A DNA stretch of 17,469 nucleotides from JBCBJZ01 sp038522635 (GCA_038522635.1 JBCBJZ010000073.1:1-17469), one strand, 5' to 3'; shown: positions 8,601-15,617, numbered from the stretch's first letter. Numbers and translations are program-made. Notes: a model not told the origin generated them from the letters alone.

Positions 8601-10656
8601 GCTGCGCATGATCGCCAAGTCGGAGCGCAAGTTGCTCGGCAGCGGCCTGTTTTGGACGCGCGACAAGGACAAGCAGAAGGCGAAGGCGAAGGAGCAGGCG
8701 GCAACGCCCGCCGCGATCCCCGGGCCGCCACCGGCGCCTGCTAGCGCTCCGCCTCCAGGTGGGGGCGCAACGGCGGCGTCCGTTGCAACGCTGAGCGCCG
8801 GTGCGGAAGCCGGATCAGCCTTGCGCGCTGCCAACGGTGGGCCTCAGGTGGGCGCGCCATCGCAAGCGTCTTTGCCATCGCAAGCGCCTGTTGCCGATGG
8901 CAGTGGTGCGCCAAGGCCGCCGAGCGGGGAACGTGAAAGCGAGACAACCGGCACATCGGGCAACGCGATGCGCAACCTTGCCGCTGCCGCAGGTTCAGCG
9001 GTGAGCGGGATCACGGGCCGGCTGAGCCCTGCTAAAGACAAAGGCAACGCGTCAGCGTCGAATGGCAGCGCGCTGCGCGCGAACGGCACGGGGACAGGCG
9101 TGGGCACGGGCGCTGGCGCCGAAAGGCCGAACGGTTCCGCGCCACCGCCGGTGGTGACGGCAGCGCCGCCCGCGGGTTCGCAGGCTATGGCGCCGGACGA
9201 TGCGCGTGGACCTGGTGCCGAGGCGATGCATACTGGCGCTCCCCTTGCGGCACCTGCTCTTGCCAGGGCGAGCGCGACTAACGCCGGTGCGAGGTCCGCA
9301 GTTGGTGCCTCAACATCGCTCGTCACGGGGCCAACCACACCTTTGACGGCCCCGTCTTCTCCCCAGCCTCAGCCGGAGCCCCATCGCCCCAGTCCTGGGC
9401 CCACGGCGCCCGCCCCGCCGACGGTCAGCGCCGATGCGAGACCCGGTGAACAAACCGCACCGCCACCGCCGACATCGGCTCCGATGGCCATGCCGCATCC
9501 CCCTTTAGCCACGCAGGCCGGCGTGTCCGCGCGCGAACAGGGCGGGCGCGCTACACCAGCAGACCCGCGCGATGTCAGCGCGAAAGCTGCGGCGCATGCC
9601 TCCATGAAGCCGGACGCTGGGGCGAACGGTTCGCCGCGCACGGTAAGCGCGCCGCCCCATCCAGTCGCCGCACCACCTCCGATCGCACCGCAGGCCAACG
9701 CCAGTGGGGGCGATCAGCCGACCTCGCAAGGTCGGGGTGTGCCGGACGCGTCAGCCACCTCGTCGCCGTCGTCATCGCCGTCGTCGACGCCACGCACATC
9801 GCCTCCAGCACAGCCGGTTGGCGCATCGCCGTCACGTAGCCCCGACGCGGCCAGCGTGACTGCGGCCACGGGCGAACCGCCTCAGCCTCAACCCCACCGT
9901 CAGACTGAGCAGCCGCGTGTGGCGCACCCGCCAGAACCGACGTTCCAACCGTCCAGCCTTTCGACATCGGCCCCTTCGGCCCCGGTCGCAGCTCCGGCCC
10001 CTTCGGCACCGGTTACGGCTCCGCCACAGGCCGACTCGCCCTTCGCCGATCAACTGCGTCTGATCGCGGAGCAGGACCGTCAGCAGCGCCTCGCAAGCGC
10101 AGGCCCACGCGGTGCCGCCGTCGCAACGGACGCACCGGCGCTGCCTCCGGCCTCGGCGGCCAACGGCGGGACGAACCCGCAGCCGAGCGCGCCCTTCACT
10201 GCAAGTGCGGCGGGACAGGTTCCAGCAACTCAGCCGCCGTCCTCCGCCAGCGATGGTGGCATTCCGCCAAGCCCGCCTTCGCCGGCGTCAGTGTCCTCGC
10301 CGGCCGTGCCGCCAGGGCCCCCCGTGCCGCCGGCCGCTCGCGCGACGCCAGGTCCTGAAGAGACAGCGCATCGAGCCCGACCGCCGGGTCCACTCAATCT
10401 GGGGCGTGCTGCGTCGTCGGCGCCACCGGCGGATCATGCATCAGGGCCAGCTTCAAATGGCGGCAATGGCGCGCAAAACGGGGGGCCTGCCAACGGTCTT
10501 TCCGGTCGTTCGCTGCCGCCGGCTCCAGCCGCCGAACGCGACTTTTCGACGTTGCCGCCCGCCATCGCCAAGAGCCTTGCACGGCTTGCCGGCCAAACGC
10601 GGGGGGACGCTCCCGAGGCGGCGAGCGGCGACGGCGGTGAAAAGGACGGCGGTTAA
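5653..10656 (+). CDS. Membrane GGDEF/EAL protein (c-di-GMP phosphodiesterase) with giant disordered tail
   Basis: This 1667-residue protein probably breaks down c-di-GMP in response to an envelope signal. Domains in order: signal peptide 1-46 (ending APSAQA); periplasmic beta-rich region 47-215; about seven membrane helices at 217-420, resembling 7TMR-DISM receptors; a PAS domain at about 430-550; GGDEF at about 555-716; EAL at about 730-985; and a Pro/Ala/Ser/Gly-rich tail from about 1010 to the end. The GGDEF motif is degenerate (GGDQF, 638-642) and the inhibitory RxxD site is absent, so cyclase activity is unlikely. The EAL domain keeps its catalytic set: E766 in EAL, N828, E860, D890/D891, K911, E950 and Q967. 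Homologues that I recall end soon after EAL, so the tail is unusually long. A short ordered-looking peptide, DFSTLPPAIAKSLARLAG, sits near the C-terminus. The GTG start overlaps the GNAT stop. Confidence 0.93.
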   Translation: MRHWLAPIDRTLAERATGLTGAGVRLAALALCVLAMLVCVAPSAQALEPVQVQATDARIALTAKGVIYENRGDRLQVRTAAGPNVISARMVVKAKRLGSNPRWLVFALRNPSDATVHRWLTASRYSIVGSGAIWPNLDTRRIEAVTPSVGFVPERVKSDTADIFRITLAPRETVTFVVELARDRLADAKRNATVPQIYLWDALTFEQQSRDSQLMKGILLGIACVLGIFLTAIFVANHKVIFPVAALVSWCVLAYLCVDFGFWHKLLQLSVDDNAMYRAATEAAVAASLVIFLYAFLRLQLWNGFVRMLFAVWIAAQLGLVFAAIIDPRLAATFARLSYPLIGGVGLLLAGYLALRNQDRGLALLPAWLPFTAWIFGAAMVVQGRLHGPVVEQAMVGGLVLFLLLLGFIVTQFAFRALEPVHGAAPSQLQVRSLAIDGAGAAVWEWSARRDEVKVSPVIEAALGLTSGDLSAKTDDFLRHMHAADRDRFRLNLMTARERPNEHMRINFRLRHADNSYRWFELEAAGLPTPDHRSQRCVGLLRETTDTKRAQERLMHDAVHDALTGCPNRELFIDRLKVAVTRAGSETLVRPALLFIDIDKFKSVNSSFGLIVGDSILLTIARRLAHHIGAQDTLARVGGDQFAVLIPADQPLHTLNAIADRMRGALRAPIRIAGQEIVLTVSIGIAKYDPALGTEQDLLRDAETAMYRAKSEGSDRIEVFQPTMRSQKDDRVAIESDLRRAIERGQLKLLFQPIISYPTEELVGFEALVRWQHPRLGPLNPIDFIPVAEETDLIVKLGSFVLSRAVAEAAQWHKTLPREDAQIFVSVNVSSRQLFRQDLIQEVKHILGKAIIPAEALRLEITESLVMDNPEQATQMLDLLRDAGAGLSLDDFGTGYSSLSYLQRFPFDTIKIDRALVQGSGEEGPEPVIVRSIVAMAQELDMDVVAEGVETSEDAAFLRSIGCGYAQGYYYGEPMPAKEAQNLLRMIAKSERKLLGSGLFWTRDKDKQKAKAKEQAATPAAIPGPPPAPASAPPPGGGATAASVATLSAGAEAGSALRAANGGPQVGAPSQASLPSQAPVADGSGAPRPPSGERESETTGTSGNAMRNLAAAAGSAVSGITGRLSPAKDKGNASASNGSALRANGTGTGVGTGAGAERPNGSAPPPVVTAAPPAGSQAMAPDDARGPGAEAMHTGAPLAAPALARASATNAGARSAVGASTSLVTGPTTPLTAPSSPQPQPEPHRPSPGPTAPAPPTVSADARPGEQTAPPPPTSAPMAMPHPPLATQAGVSAREQGGRATPADPRDVSAKAAAHASMKPDAGANGSPRTVSAPPHPVAAPPPIAPQANASGGDQPTSQGRGVPDASATSSPSSSPSSTPRTSPPAQPVGASPSRSPDAASVTAATGEPPQPQPHRQTEQPRVAHPPEPTFQPSSLSTSAPSAPVAAPAPSAPVTAPPQADSPFADQLRLIAEQDRQQRLASAGPRGAAVATDAPALPPASAANGGTNPQPSAPFTASAAGQVPATQPPSSASDGGIPPSPPSPASVSSPAVPPGPPVPPAARATPGPEETAHRARPPGPLNLGRAASSAPPADHASGPASNGGNGAQNGGPANGLSGRSLPPAPAAERDFSTLPPAIAKSLARLAGQTRGDAPEAASGDGGEKDGG
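8690..10533 (+). repeat. Low-complexity region coding the Pro/Ala/Ser tail
   Basis: About 615 codons rich in Pro, Ala, Ser, Gly and Thr with almost no aromatic residues. Local direct repeats suggest growth by slippage. A 27-bp duplication at 9969-9995 and 9996-10022 encodes APSAPV(A/T)AP. An 18-bp-period duplication occurs at about 8857-8887. A run of TCGCCG/TCGTCG triplets lies near 9762-9790. One amphipathic-looking stretch, DSPFADQLRLIAEQDRQQRL (residues 1461-1480), interrupts it. The frame stays open throughout. Confidence 0.8.
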
Positions 10657-10797
10657 GATAGGGCGGCCACCCGCAAGCGCGCGCGGTCGACGCGGGAACA
10701 GGCTCCTACTTGTCAGCTTGTATCGGCGGTAGGCTGATCACGGCGCTTCCCGCCAGCGCGGCCGATTGCCGTCACGCCGGCCGATCACGTTCGCAAA

Positions 10798-10809
10798 GCC
10801 CGATGATCT
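10798..10809 (+). repeat. Copy of intergenic 12-mer GCCCGATGATCT
   Basis: This 12-mer lies just beyond the stop of the minus-strand yqgE gene, in the 157-bp convergent gap after the EAL gene. Identical 12-mers occur at 13752-13763 (in the 13-bp array) and, on the minus strand, at 17404-17415 (in the terminal palindrome). No intrinsic terminator with a T-run was found in this convergent gap. Confidence 0.5.
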
Positions 10810-10813
10810 AGCC

Positions 10814-11431
10814 TTACGCGTGGCCCGCGTCGCCAACAAGGTGCGAGGGATCGATGCCAAGGCAGAACAGCGCGCGGTTGTACTTGGTCTCAAGATCGCT
10901 GCTGAACACGAGGTCGGGATCGGCTTCGACGTGCAACCAGCCGTTGTCCCCGATCTCCGCTTCGAGCTGCCCGGGCGACCAGCCGGCGTAACCGAGCGCC
11001 ATGATCGCCTTGCGCGGCCCCTTGCCCTGCGCGATCGACCGCAGGATTTCGACGGTAGCGGTCAGGCAGATCTCGTCCTCGACCTGCATCGTCGTTTCGG
11101 CCAGGAAATAGTCGGCCGTATGCAGCACGAACCCGCGCCCCGTCTCAACAGGGCCACCGATCTGCACAAGCGGCGCATCATCGCCCTCAAGCCGCGCGCG
11201 CGCCTCAGGGTCTTCAGGCGTCAATTCGAGCTGCTCAAGCAGGTCAGCAAAGGCGATGTGGTTGGCCCGCTGGTTGATGATCAGCCCCATGGCGCCCTCA
11301 TCGGAGTGGGCGCACACGTAGATGACCGACCCCGCGAAGCGCTTGTCGGCCATGCCGGGCATCGCGATCAGCAGTTGGCCATCGAGGACCAGGCCCTCGC
11401 CGTTTCCGTCGGCTTTGCGTGGAATTCTCAT
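10814..11431 (-). CDS. yqgE: YqgE/AlgH family protein (DUF179)
   Basis: A cytosolic protein of the UPF0301/AlgH family, widespread in proteobacteria, with no settled biochemical role (AlgH was first linked to alginate regulation). The start MRIPRK at 11431 gives 205 residues, close to the usual 185-200. Signature segments are LDGQLLIAMPGMADKRF near the N-terminus, VIYVCAHSDEGAMGLIINQ, then VQIGGPVETGRGFVLHT, and MALGYAGWSPGQLEAEI with the NGWLHVEADPDLVF block. An in-frame ATG at 11494 would add 21 residues without family character. The gene is divergent from the DsbD-like gene (159-bp shared upstream region) and convergent with the EAL gene. Confidence 0.94.
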   Translation of the reverse strand: MRIPRKADGNGEGLVLDGQLLIAMPGMADKRFAGSVIYVCAHSDEGAMGLIINQRANHIAFADLLEQLELTPEDPEARARLEGDDAPLVQIGGPVETGRGFVLHTADYFLAETTMQVEDEICLTATVEILRSIAQGKGPRKAIMALGYAGWSPGQLEAEIGDNGWLHVEADPDLVFSSDLETKYNRALFCLGIDPSHLVGDAGHA

Positions 11432-11590
11432 AGCGCGAGTGTACCTGTCGCGGGCTAGGTCTGTGAAGTCAGGAAGTGGCTTTATGGCGTGCATGCGTCG
11501 TGACGGCCCGGAACGGTAGCTTCGCTCATCACGAGGGTCTGAAGATGACTTGATTTTGCGGGCTGGGGCGAACGCCCGTAGGGTGCGGGT
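11432..11590. promoter_or_regulatory. Divergent upstream region between yqgE and the DsbD-like gene
   Basis: Both flanking genes are transcribed outward from this 159-bp gap, so it must hold their promoters. I could not fix convincing -35/-10 boxes. A GC-rich hairpin (GGGCGAACGCCC at about 11566-11577, alternatively CGGGC with GCCCG) lies 13 nt before the plus-strand start. Confidence 0.45.
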
Positions 11591-12529
11591 ATGAACACGA
11601 AAGCACCTTTGGCCCGATCGTGGAGGGGCGGAATGGCACGCCTTGGCGCCACGCTGACACTTAGCCTGTCGCTGGGCCTGTCGCTGGCGGGTGCTGCGCA
11701 TGGCGAGCCACAGCGCACTTCGCTCAACGCATCGGCTTGGGTGACGGGGCCCGAAACCAAGGTGCGGCTGATCGGCTTTGCGCCTGGCCAAGGCGGCACG
11801 CTGTATGCCGGCCTGCAAATCCGCATGACGCCCGGGTGGAAGACCTATTGGCGCGCGCCCGGTGAGGGCGGCGGTGTGCCCCCGTTGCTAACGCTCAACC
11901 GTGGCAGCCGGAACATCAAGCGCGCTGTGATGCTGTTTCCTGCGCCGGTGCGGTTGGCCGATCTTGAGGGCGACAGCATCGGCTATCGCGACGGGGTTGT
12001 GCTGCCCGTGAGGATTGCGCGCCATGCGGTCTCGCGACGGGCGCGGCTCGATGTGGATTTGTTCTACGGCGTGTGCCGCGACGTATGCATTCCCGTGCAG
12101 GTCCGCCTTGCGATCGATGTGCCACCGGGCGGCGTGAACAGCGCGAACGTGCCCGAACGCCTTGCCGCCGCGCTCGATGCGCTACCGAAGACGGTGACGC
12201 GTGATCGGCTGCCCCGCCTTGAAGGCGCGCGGTTGATCGAAGGGCCAAAGCGTCGCCTGGAGGTGACGGCGCTGTTCGCGGCGAACGCCAAGGCGGCTGA
12301 CCTGTTCGCGCTGGCACCGCCGGGCACGTATCTTCCGATGGCGCGGCGCGGGCGCGTGGTGGTGGGCCCGCAGCGTGTGGGACCCGGACTGCGCGGTAAG
12401 CGTGTGCGGTTCAAGATCCCGCTGCGAGGCAGTGTCGATTTGAAAACGCTGTACGGGCAGCCCTTGACGTTCACGTTGGTGAGCGAGCGCGGCAGCACGC
12501 AGCAGGTCTGGTCGTTTCCGTTACGCTGA
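11591..12529 (+). CDS. Secreted DsbD alpha-domain (thiol:disulfide interchange) protein
   Basis: A periplasmic protein related to the N-terminal (alpha) domain of DsbD/ScsB, which passes reducing electrons to periplasmic thiol partners. It has 312 residues: a signal peptide (hydrophobic core about 18-36, ending AAHG), then the family segment MTPGWKTYWRAPGEGG and the redox pair C162/C166 in YGVCRDVCIP. There is no membrane electron-transfer (beta) domain and no thioredoxin (gamma) domain, so a separate partner must reduce it. Start: the ATG at 11591 has only a modest GGGTGCGGGT. An internal ATG at 11633 has a much better GGAGG (11622-11626, 6-nt spacing) and gives a compact signal peptide, so the true start may be 11633. 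A peroxiredoxin gene follows 165 bp later. Confidence 0.85.
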   Translation: MNTKAPLARSWRGGMARLGATLTLSLSLGLSLAGAAHGEPQRTSLNASAWVTGPETKVRLIGFAPGQGGTLYAGLQIRMTPGWKTYWRAPGEGGGVPPLLTLNRGSRNIKRAVMLFPAPVRLADLEGDSIGYRDGVVLPVRIARHAVSRRARLDVDLFYGVCRDVCIPVQVRLAIDVPPGGVNSANVPERLAAALDALPKTVTRDRLPRLEGARLIEGPKRRLEVTALFAANAKAADLFALAPPGTYLPMARRGRVVVGPQRVGPGLRGKRVRFKIPLRGSVDLKTLYGQPLTFTLVSERGSTQQVWSFPLR

Positions 12530-12535
12530 GTTGTG

Positions 12536-12547
12536 CAAAGCGCTTTG
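12536..12547. promoter_or_regulatory. Perfect 12-bp palindrome between the DsbD-like and peroxiredoxin genes
   Basis: CAAAGCGCTTTG is fully self-complementary. It lies 6 nt past the DsbD-like stop and about 150 bp before the peroxiredoxin start. It could be a regulator site or chance. No stem loop is possible without melting the centre, and no T-run follows. Confidence 0.25.
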
Positions 12548-12694
12548 GGATCGCGATGCCTGAGAGCGCTCGCCGAAAGCCGCGTCGTCGCATCATCCTT
12601 CATCTCGCTTTCCCCGACCGGCGCCAGCGCTTATGGTCTTCACCATCAATGACAGCGCGCGTGCGCGACCGCTAAGAGAGGGACCAAACAGGCC

Positions 12695-13180
12695 ATGGCG
12701 ATCAACGTGGGTGACAAACTTCCCGACGCAACCTTCGCGGTGATGACCGCCGATGGACCCGCACAAAAGAGCACGGCTGACGTGTTCGGCGGGCGCAAAG
12801 TGGTGCTGTTTGCGGTGCCCGGCGCCTTCACACCGACCTGCCACATGCAACACATGCCGGGCTTCGTTGAGCATGCCGATGCGCTCAAAGCGAAGGGTGT
12901 GGACGCCATCTGCTGCACATCGGTCAACGATGTTTTCGTGCTGGCGAATTGGGCTGAGCAATCCGGTGCGACCGGCAGCATCGAGATGCTGGCCGACGGC
13001 AGCGCCCATTTCGCCAAGGCGCTTGGCCTTGAGATCGATCTCACCGAGCGCGGGCTGGGCGTGCGTTCGCAGCGCTATTCGATGCTGGTTGAGGACGCCG
13101 TGGTGAAGACGCTGAATCTGGAAGAGGCACCGCCTAAGCACGATCTCTCGAGTGCTGAGAAGATGCTGGCCGACCTTTAG
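12695..13180 (+). CDS. Peroxiredoxin, Prx5 type
   Basis: A thiol peroxidase of the Prx5 group (human PRDX5 and bacterial hybrid Prx relatives) that reduces H2O2 and organic peroxides in the cytosol. It has 161 residues and no signal peptide. The peroxidatic Cys is C49 in VPGAFTPTCHMQHMPGF, with the conserved Thr46, and the active-site Arg is in RSQRYSM. Cysteines 73 and 74 (AICCTSVND) are candidates for a resolving role, although in this group reduction often uses glutaredoxin or glutathione. The ATG follows GAGAGGGA at about 12676. It lies 165 bp after the DsbD-like gene and converges with the YkgJ-like gene 39 bp downstream. Confidence 0.95.
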   Translation: MAINVGDKLPDATFAVMTADGPAQKSTADVFGGRKVVLFAVPGAFTPTCHMQHMPGFVEHADALKAKGVDAICCTSVNDVFVLANWAEQSGATGSIEMLADGSAHFAKALGLEIDLTERGLGVRSQRYSMLVEDAVVKTLNLEEAPPKHDLSSAEKMLADL

Positions 13181-13219
13181 ATCATAGGCTGGCCGTGCGC
13201 GTCCTGGCGCGGACCACGC

Positions 13220-13591
13220 TCAATCTTCGGCGTGGTTCGTGAGCGCAACGAACGCCGGATCATCCTGGGCTTTGCGTTCAAACTTCAGAAAATCGTAGTA
13301 GCCGCAGCGTCCCTCGCCGGGGAAGGCGCGGCACACTTCAGGGCGCGATCCGTACGTCGTGCAACGCCGGTTCTCGGTGCAGAAGAAGCGGCAGATGCGG
13401 CCGTAAATCTCATCGTCCTGGCGCTGCATGATGCGTTTGTGGCCATGGCCTGCGCGCGTGAACGTCCGCTCGGCTTCTTCGACGCTAAGCTCGTGGGCTT
13501 TGGCGAGCCGGGTGATGTCGCGCTTTGTCACCACGATGACCGGGTAGGAGCAGCAGTACCCCGGACACTTCATACAATTGTATTTGGCCAT
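13220..13591 (-). CDS. YkgJ family cysteine-cluster protein
   Basis: A small cytosolic protein of the YkgJ type (putative zinc- or iron-chelating domain). It has 123 residues. The N-terminal cluster CMKCPGYCC (residues 6-14) and later cysteines in RICRFFCTENRRC, EVCRAFP and GRCGYYD give the family's multi-cysteine pattern, and RPEVCRAFPGEG is a typical conserved block. The bound metal and role are unknown. The start at 13591 follows AGCAGGATCG on the minus strand. It converges with the peroxiredoxin and diverges from the tartrate dehydrogenase-type gene across a 344-bp gap. Confidence 0.88.
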   Translation of the reverse strand: MAKYNCMKCPGYCCSYPVIVVTKRDITRLAKAHELSVEEAERTFTRAGHGHKRIMQRQDDEIYGRICRFFCTENRRCTTYGSRPEVCRAFPGEGRCGYYDFLKFERKAQDDPAFVALTNHAED

Positions 13592-13935
13592 CGATCCTGC
13601 TCACCCCCTTGCGGTTGCTCAGCGACATGAGCCACCCCGCCCCGTCAGTTCGGGTGGTAGCAAACGGGCGCGGTGAAGCCAACGGCGATTGCGGTCGACG
13701 CGCCACGGGCCATGGGCGCCTATCGATCCCGAACGCTCGCCCGATGATTTGGCCCGATGATCTTGTCGGATCGCCTGGCCCGTCGATCTGGCCCGTCGAT
13801 CTGGGGCGCGTGTCGAAAGCAGGTCCGCTTGATCTCGTCCGGGTGCTCATGGTTGATGACCTGGCGAGACGCGCCGCACCGAGCCCGTCCCTTGCCGACC
13901 CTCACGAACTCCAGTCATGAAAGGCGCCCCCCGTG
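13592..13935. other. 344-bp divergent intergenic region
   Basis: The gap lies between the divergent YkgJ-like and tartrate dehydrogenase-type genes, so both promoters should be here. Open frames cross it on both strands, but none has recognisable protein character; they look like by-products of GC-rich sequence. The one clear structure is the 13-bp tandem array at 13738-13802. AAAGG near 13920-13924 may serve as the ribosome binding site for the downstream gene. I could not place firm -35/-10 boxes. Confidence 0.6.
13738..13802 (+). repeat. 13-bp tandem array, five units
   Basis: Units run without spacers at exactly 13-bp steps: CGCCCGATGATTT, GGCCCGATGATCT, a degenerate TGTCGGATCGCCT, then GGCCCGTCGATCT twice (identical). 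The second unit contains the 12-mer GCCCGATGATCT that is also found in two other intergenic sites. The array is about 135 bp upstream of the next start and resembles an iteron-like or operator array, but the function is unknown. Confidence 0.8.
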
Positions 13936-15018
13936 ATGTCCGACCAAACCGGCTCCAACCGCATGAACATTGCGCTCATCCCCGGTGATGGCATCGGCCA
14001 TGAGGTCGTTAGCGAAGGGGTCAAGGTGCTTGAGGCGGCCGCGCGGCGCTACGAGCTCGAATTCAAATTCCAGGAACACGATTGGGGCTGCGAACGCTTC
14101 CACAAGACCGGCACGATGATGCCCGAAGACGGGCTTGAGCAGATCCGCAACACCGATGCGATCTACCTGGGCGCCGTCGGCTTCCCGGGCGTCCCCGATC
14201 ATGTCTCGCTGTGGGGCTTGCTGATCCCGATCCGCCGGCAGTTTGAGCAATATATCAATCTGCGGCCGGTGCGCCTCTTCAAGGGGCTCGCTTCGCCCCT
14301 GGCCGGGCGTTCGCCAGGCGACATCGACTACTGGATCGTGCGGGAGAACAACGAGGGCGAATATTCGTCGATCGGCGGGCGCATGTACGAAGGCACGCCG
14401 CTTGAAAGTGCGATCCAGCAGGCGGTGTTCACGCGCCGGGGCTGCGAACGTGCGATGCGCTACGCGTTCGAGTTGGCCCTTTTGAAGGGGCGCACGTCGG
14501 TCACGTCTGCGACCAAGTCGAACGGCATCTCGATTTCGATGCCCTACTGGGACGAGGTCTTCGCCGATGTCGCGAAAGGCTACCCCGGCATTTCGACGGA
14601 CGCGTACCACATCGACATTCTGTGCGCCCATCTGGTGCGCAATCCAGGCTGGTTCAACGTGATCGTAGCGTCGAACTTGTTCGGCGACATCCTGTCGGAT
14701 CTCGGCCCTGCGACAACCGGCACGATCGCGATCGCACCGGGGGCCAACATCAATCCTGAGCGGACCTACCCATCGATGTTTGAGCCCGTCCATGGCAGCG
14801 CGCCCGACATCGCGGGCCAGGGCATTGCCAACCCGATCGGACAAATCTGGTCAGGCGCGATGATGCTCGAACACTTGGGGCACGGCCAGGCGGCCGATGC
14901 GATCATCAAGGCGATCGAAGATGTGATCGAAGCAGGCGAGTGTTTCACCCCCGATATGGGCGGCAAGGCCACGTGCACGGAACTTGGCGACGCGATTGCA
15001 GCGCGTGTTGCAGCGTGA
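13936..15018 (+). CDS. ttuC: Tartrate dehydrogenase/decarboxylase family (beta-decarboxylating dehydrogenase)
   Basis: An NAD- and divalent-metal-dependent enzyme of the isopropylmalate/isocitrate dehydrogenase superfamily, closest to tartrate dehydrogenase/D-malate dehydrogenase (TtuC/DmlA). It has 360 residues from the ATG at 13936; the GTG at 13933 is an equal alternative. Seen: the N-terminal IALIPGDGIGHEV, the subgroup-specific LWGLLIPIRRQFEQYINLRP with substrate arginines, and the catalytic Tyr in NEGEYSSIGGR. The catalytic Lys is in SATKSNG, the metal Asp residues are in NLFGDILSDLGP, and the NAD region is FEPVHGSAPDIAGQGIANP. Family members act on tartrate, D-malate or related 2-hydroxyacids, and the true substrate here is uncertain. 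The gene overlaps the SGNH-like gene by 4 bp. Confidence 0.92.
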   Translation: MSDQTGSNRMNIALIPGDGIGHEVVSEGVKVLEAAARRYELEFKFQEHDWGCERFHKTGTMMPEDGLEQIRNTDAIYLGAVGFPGVPDHVSLWGLLIPIRRQFEQYINLRPVRLFKGLASPLAGRSPGDIDYWIVRENNEGEYSSIGGRMYEGTPLESAIQQAVFTRRGCERAMRYAFELALLKGRTSVTSATKSNGISISMPYWDEVFADVAKGYPGISTDAYHIDILCAHLVRNPGWFNVIVASNLFGDILSDLGPATTGTIAIAPGANINPERTYPSMFEPVHGSAPDIAGQGIANPIGQIWSGAMMLEHLGHGQAADAIIKAIEDVIEAGECFTPDMGGKATCTELGDAIAARVAA

Positions 15019-15578
15019 GCGCCGTGTCGTCCGCGTTGCTTGGCTGGGCCACCTCGGGGCGCGGCTTTCGAGGCGCCGCGCCTTGTGCGTTGGCGCTGAT
15101 TGTCATGGCTTGCGGTGGTTCGGCCGTAGCTGCCGAAGTGGTTGCCTTGGGAGCGAGCAACACGTGGGGCAAGGGCGTGGCGCGCGGCCAGGCTTACCCC
15201 GCTCATTTGCGACGCTTGCTGGCAGCGCGCGGCATTCATGTTCGGGTGCGCAACGCCGGCATCAACGGCAATACGACAGCGCAAATGCGGTCCCGGCTTG
15301 CCCGCGTCATCACGGCGGACACGCGTGTGGTGTTGCTGCAGCCCGGTGGCAACGATCGCCGCCGTGGAACCCCGCAGCATGTGCGCCGCGCCAACGTGCG
15401 TGCGATCAAGCGGCGCCTGCGCGCGCGTGGCATTGCCGTGGTGATGGTGCGCAACCGTTTGATCAGGCGTGTGGCCCGCTCGTTTCCGCGGCCCGATGGG
15501 CAGCGCTTCCTCGGCCCCGGCTACCGGGCGATGGCTGCGCGTTTGCTGCCGCGTGTGGTACGCGCACTACGACGCTGA
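15015..15578 (+). CDS. Secreted SGNH/GDSL hydrolase-like protein
   Basis: An exported protein with the SGNH (GDSL esterase) fold pattern. It has 187 residues from the GTG at 15015, which overlaps the upstream stop as GTGA; GTG at 15024 is an alternative. The N-terminus has a hydrophobic stretch ending AVAA before EVVALGASNT. A cysteine in IVMACGG could instead be a lipobox. Block I has Ser48 in GASN, block II has NAGINGNTT, and block III has Asn113 in QPGGND. In the last block the Asp is kept (D161 in PDGQR), but the position where SGNH enzymes have the catalytic His is Arg164, so esterase activity is doubtful. The protein is very arginine-rich. It is probably co-transcribed with the dehydrogenase and the cupin gene 39 bp downstream. 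Confidence 0.82.
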   Translation: MSAVSSALLGWATSGRGFRGAAPCALALIVMACGGSAVAAEVVALGASNTWGKGVARGQAYPAHLRRLLAARGIHVRVRNAGINGNTTAQMRSRLARVITADTRVVLLQPGGNDRRRGTPQHVRRANVRAIKRRLRARGIAVVMVRNRLIRRVARSFPRPDGQRFLGPGYRAMAARLLPRVVRALRR

Positions 15579-15617
15579 TGCGCACGGCATGTACGACGCT
15601 GAAATGAGGTGCGCGCG

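Noticed and set aside
10766..11458. Plus-strand open frame opposite yqgE
   Set aside because: The minus strand carries a clear full-length YqgE family protein, and the opposite frame has no family character.
13738..13802. Possible CRISPR array
   Set aside because: The units are only 13 bp, contiguous and without spacers, and no cas genes are present. The same reasoning excludes the repeats at 1160, 15876 and 16731.
13609..13920. Possible small gene in the 13592-13935 gap
   Set aside because: The 103-codon frame spans the tandem array, has no recognisable domain or convincing ribosome binding site, and an opposite-strand frame is equally open.
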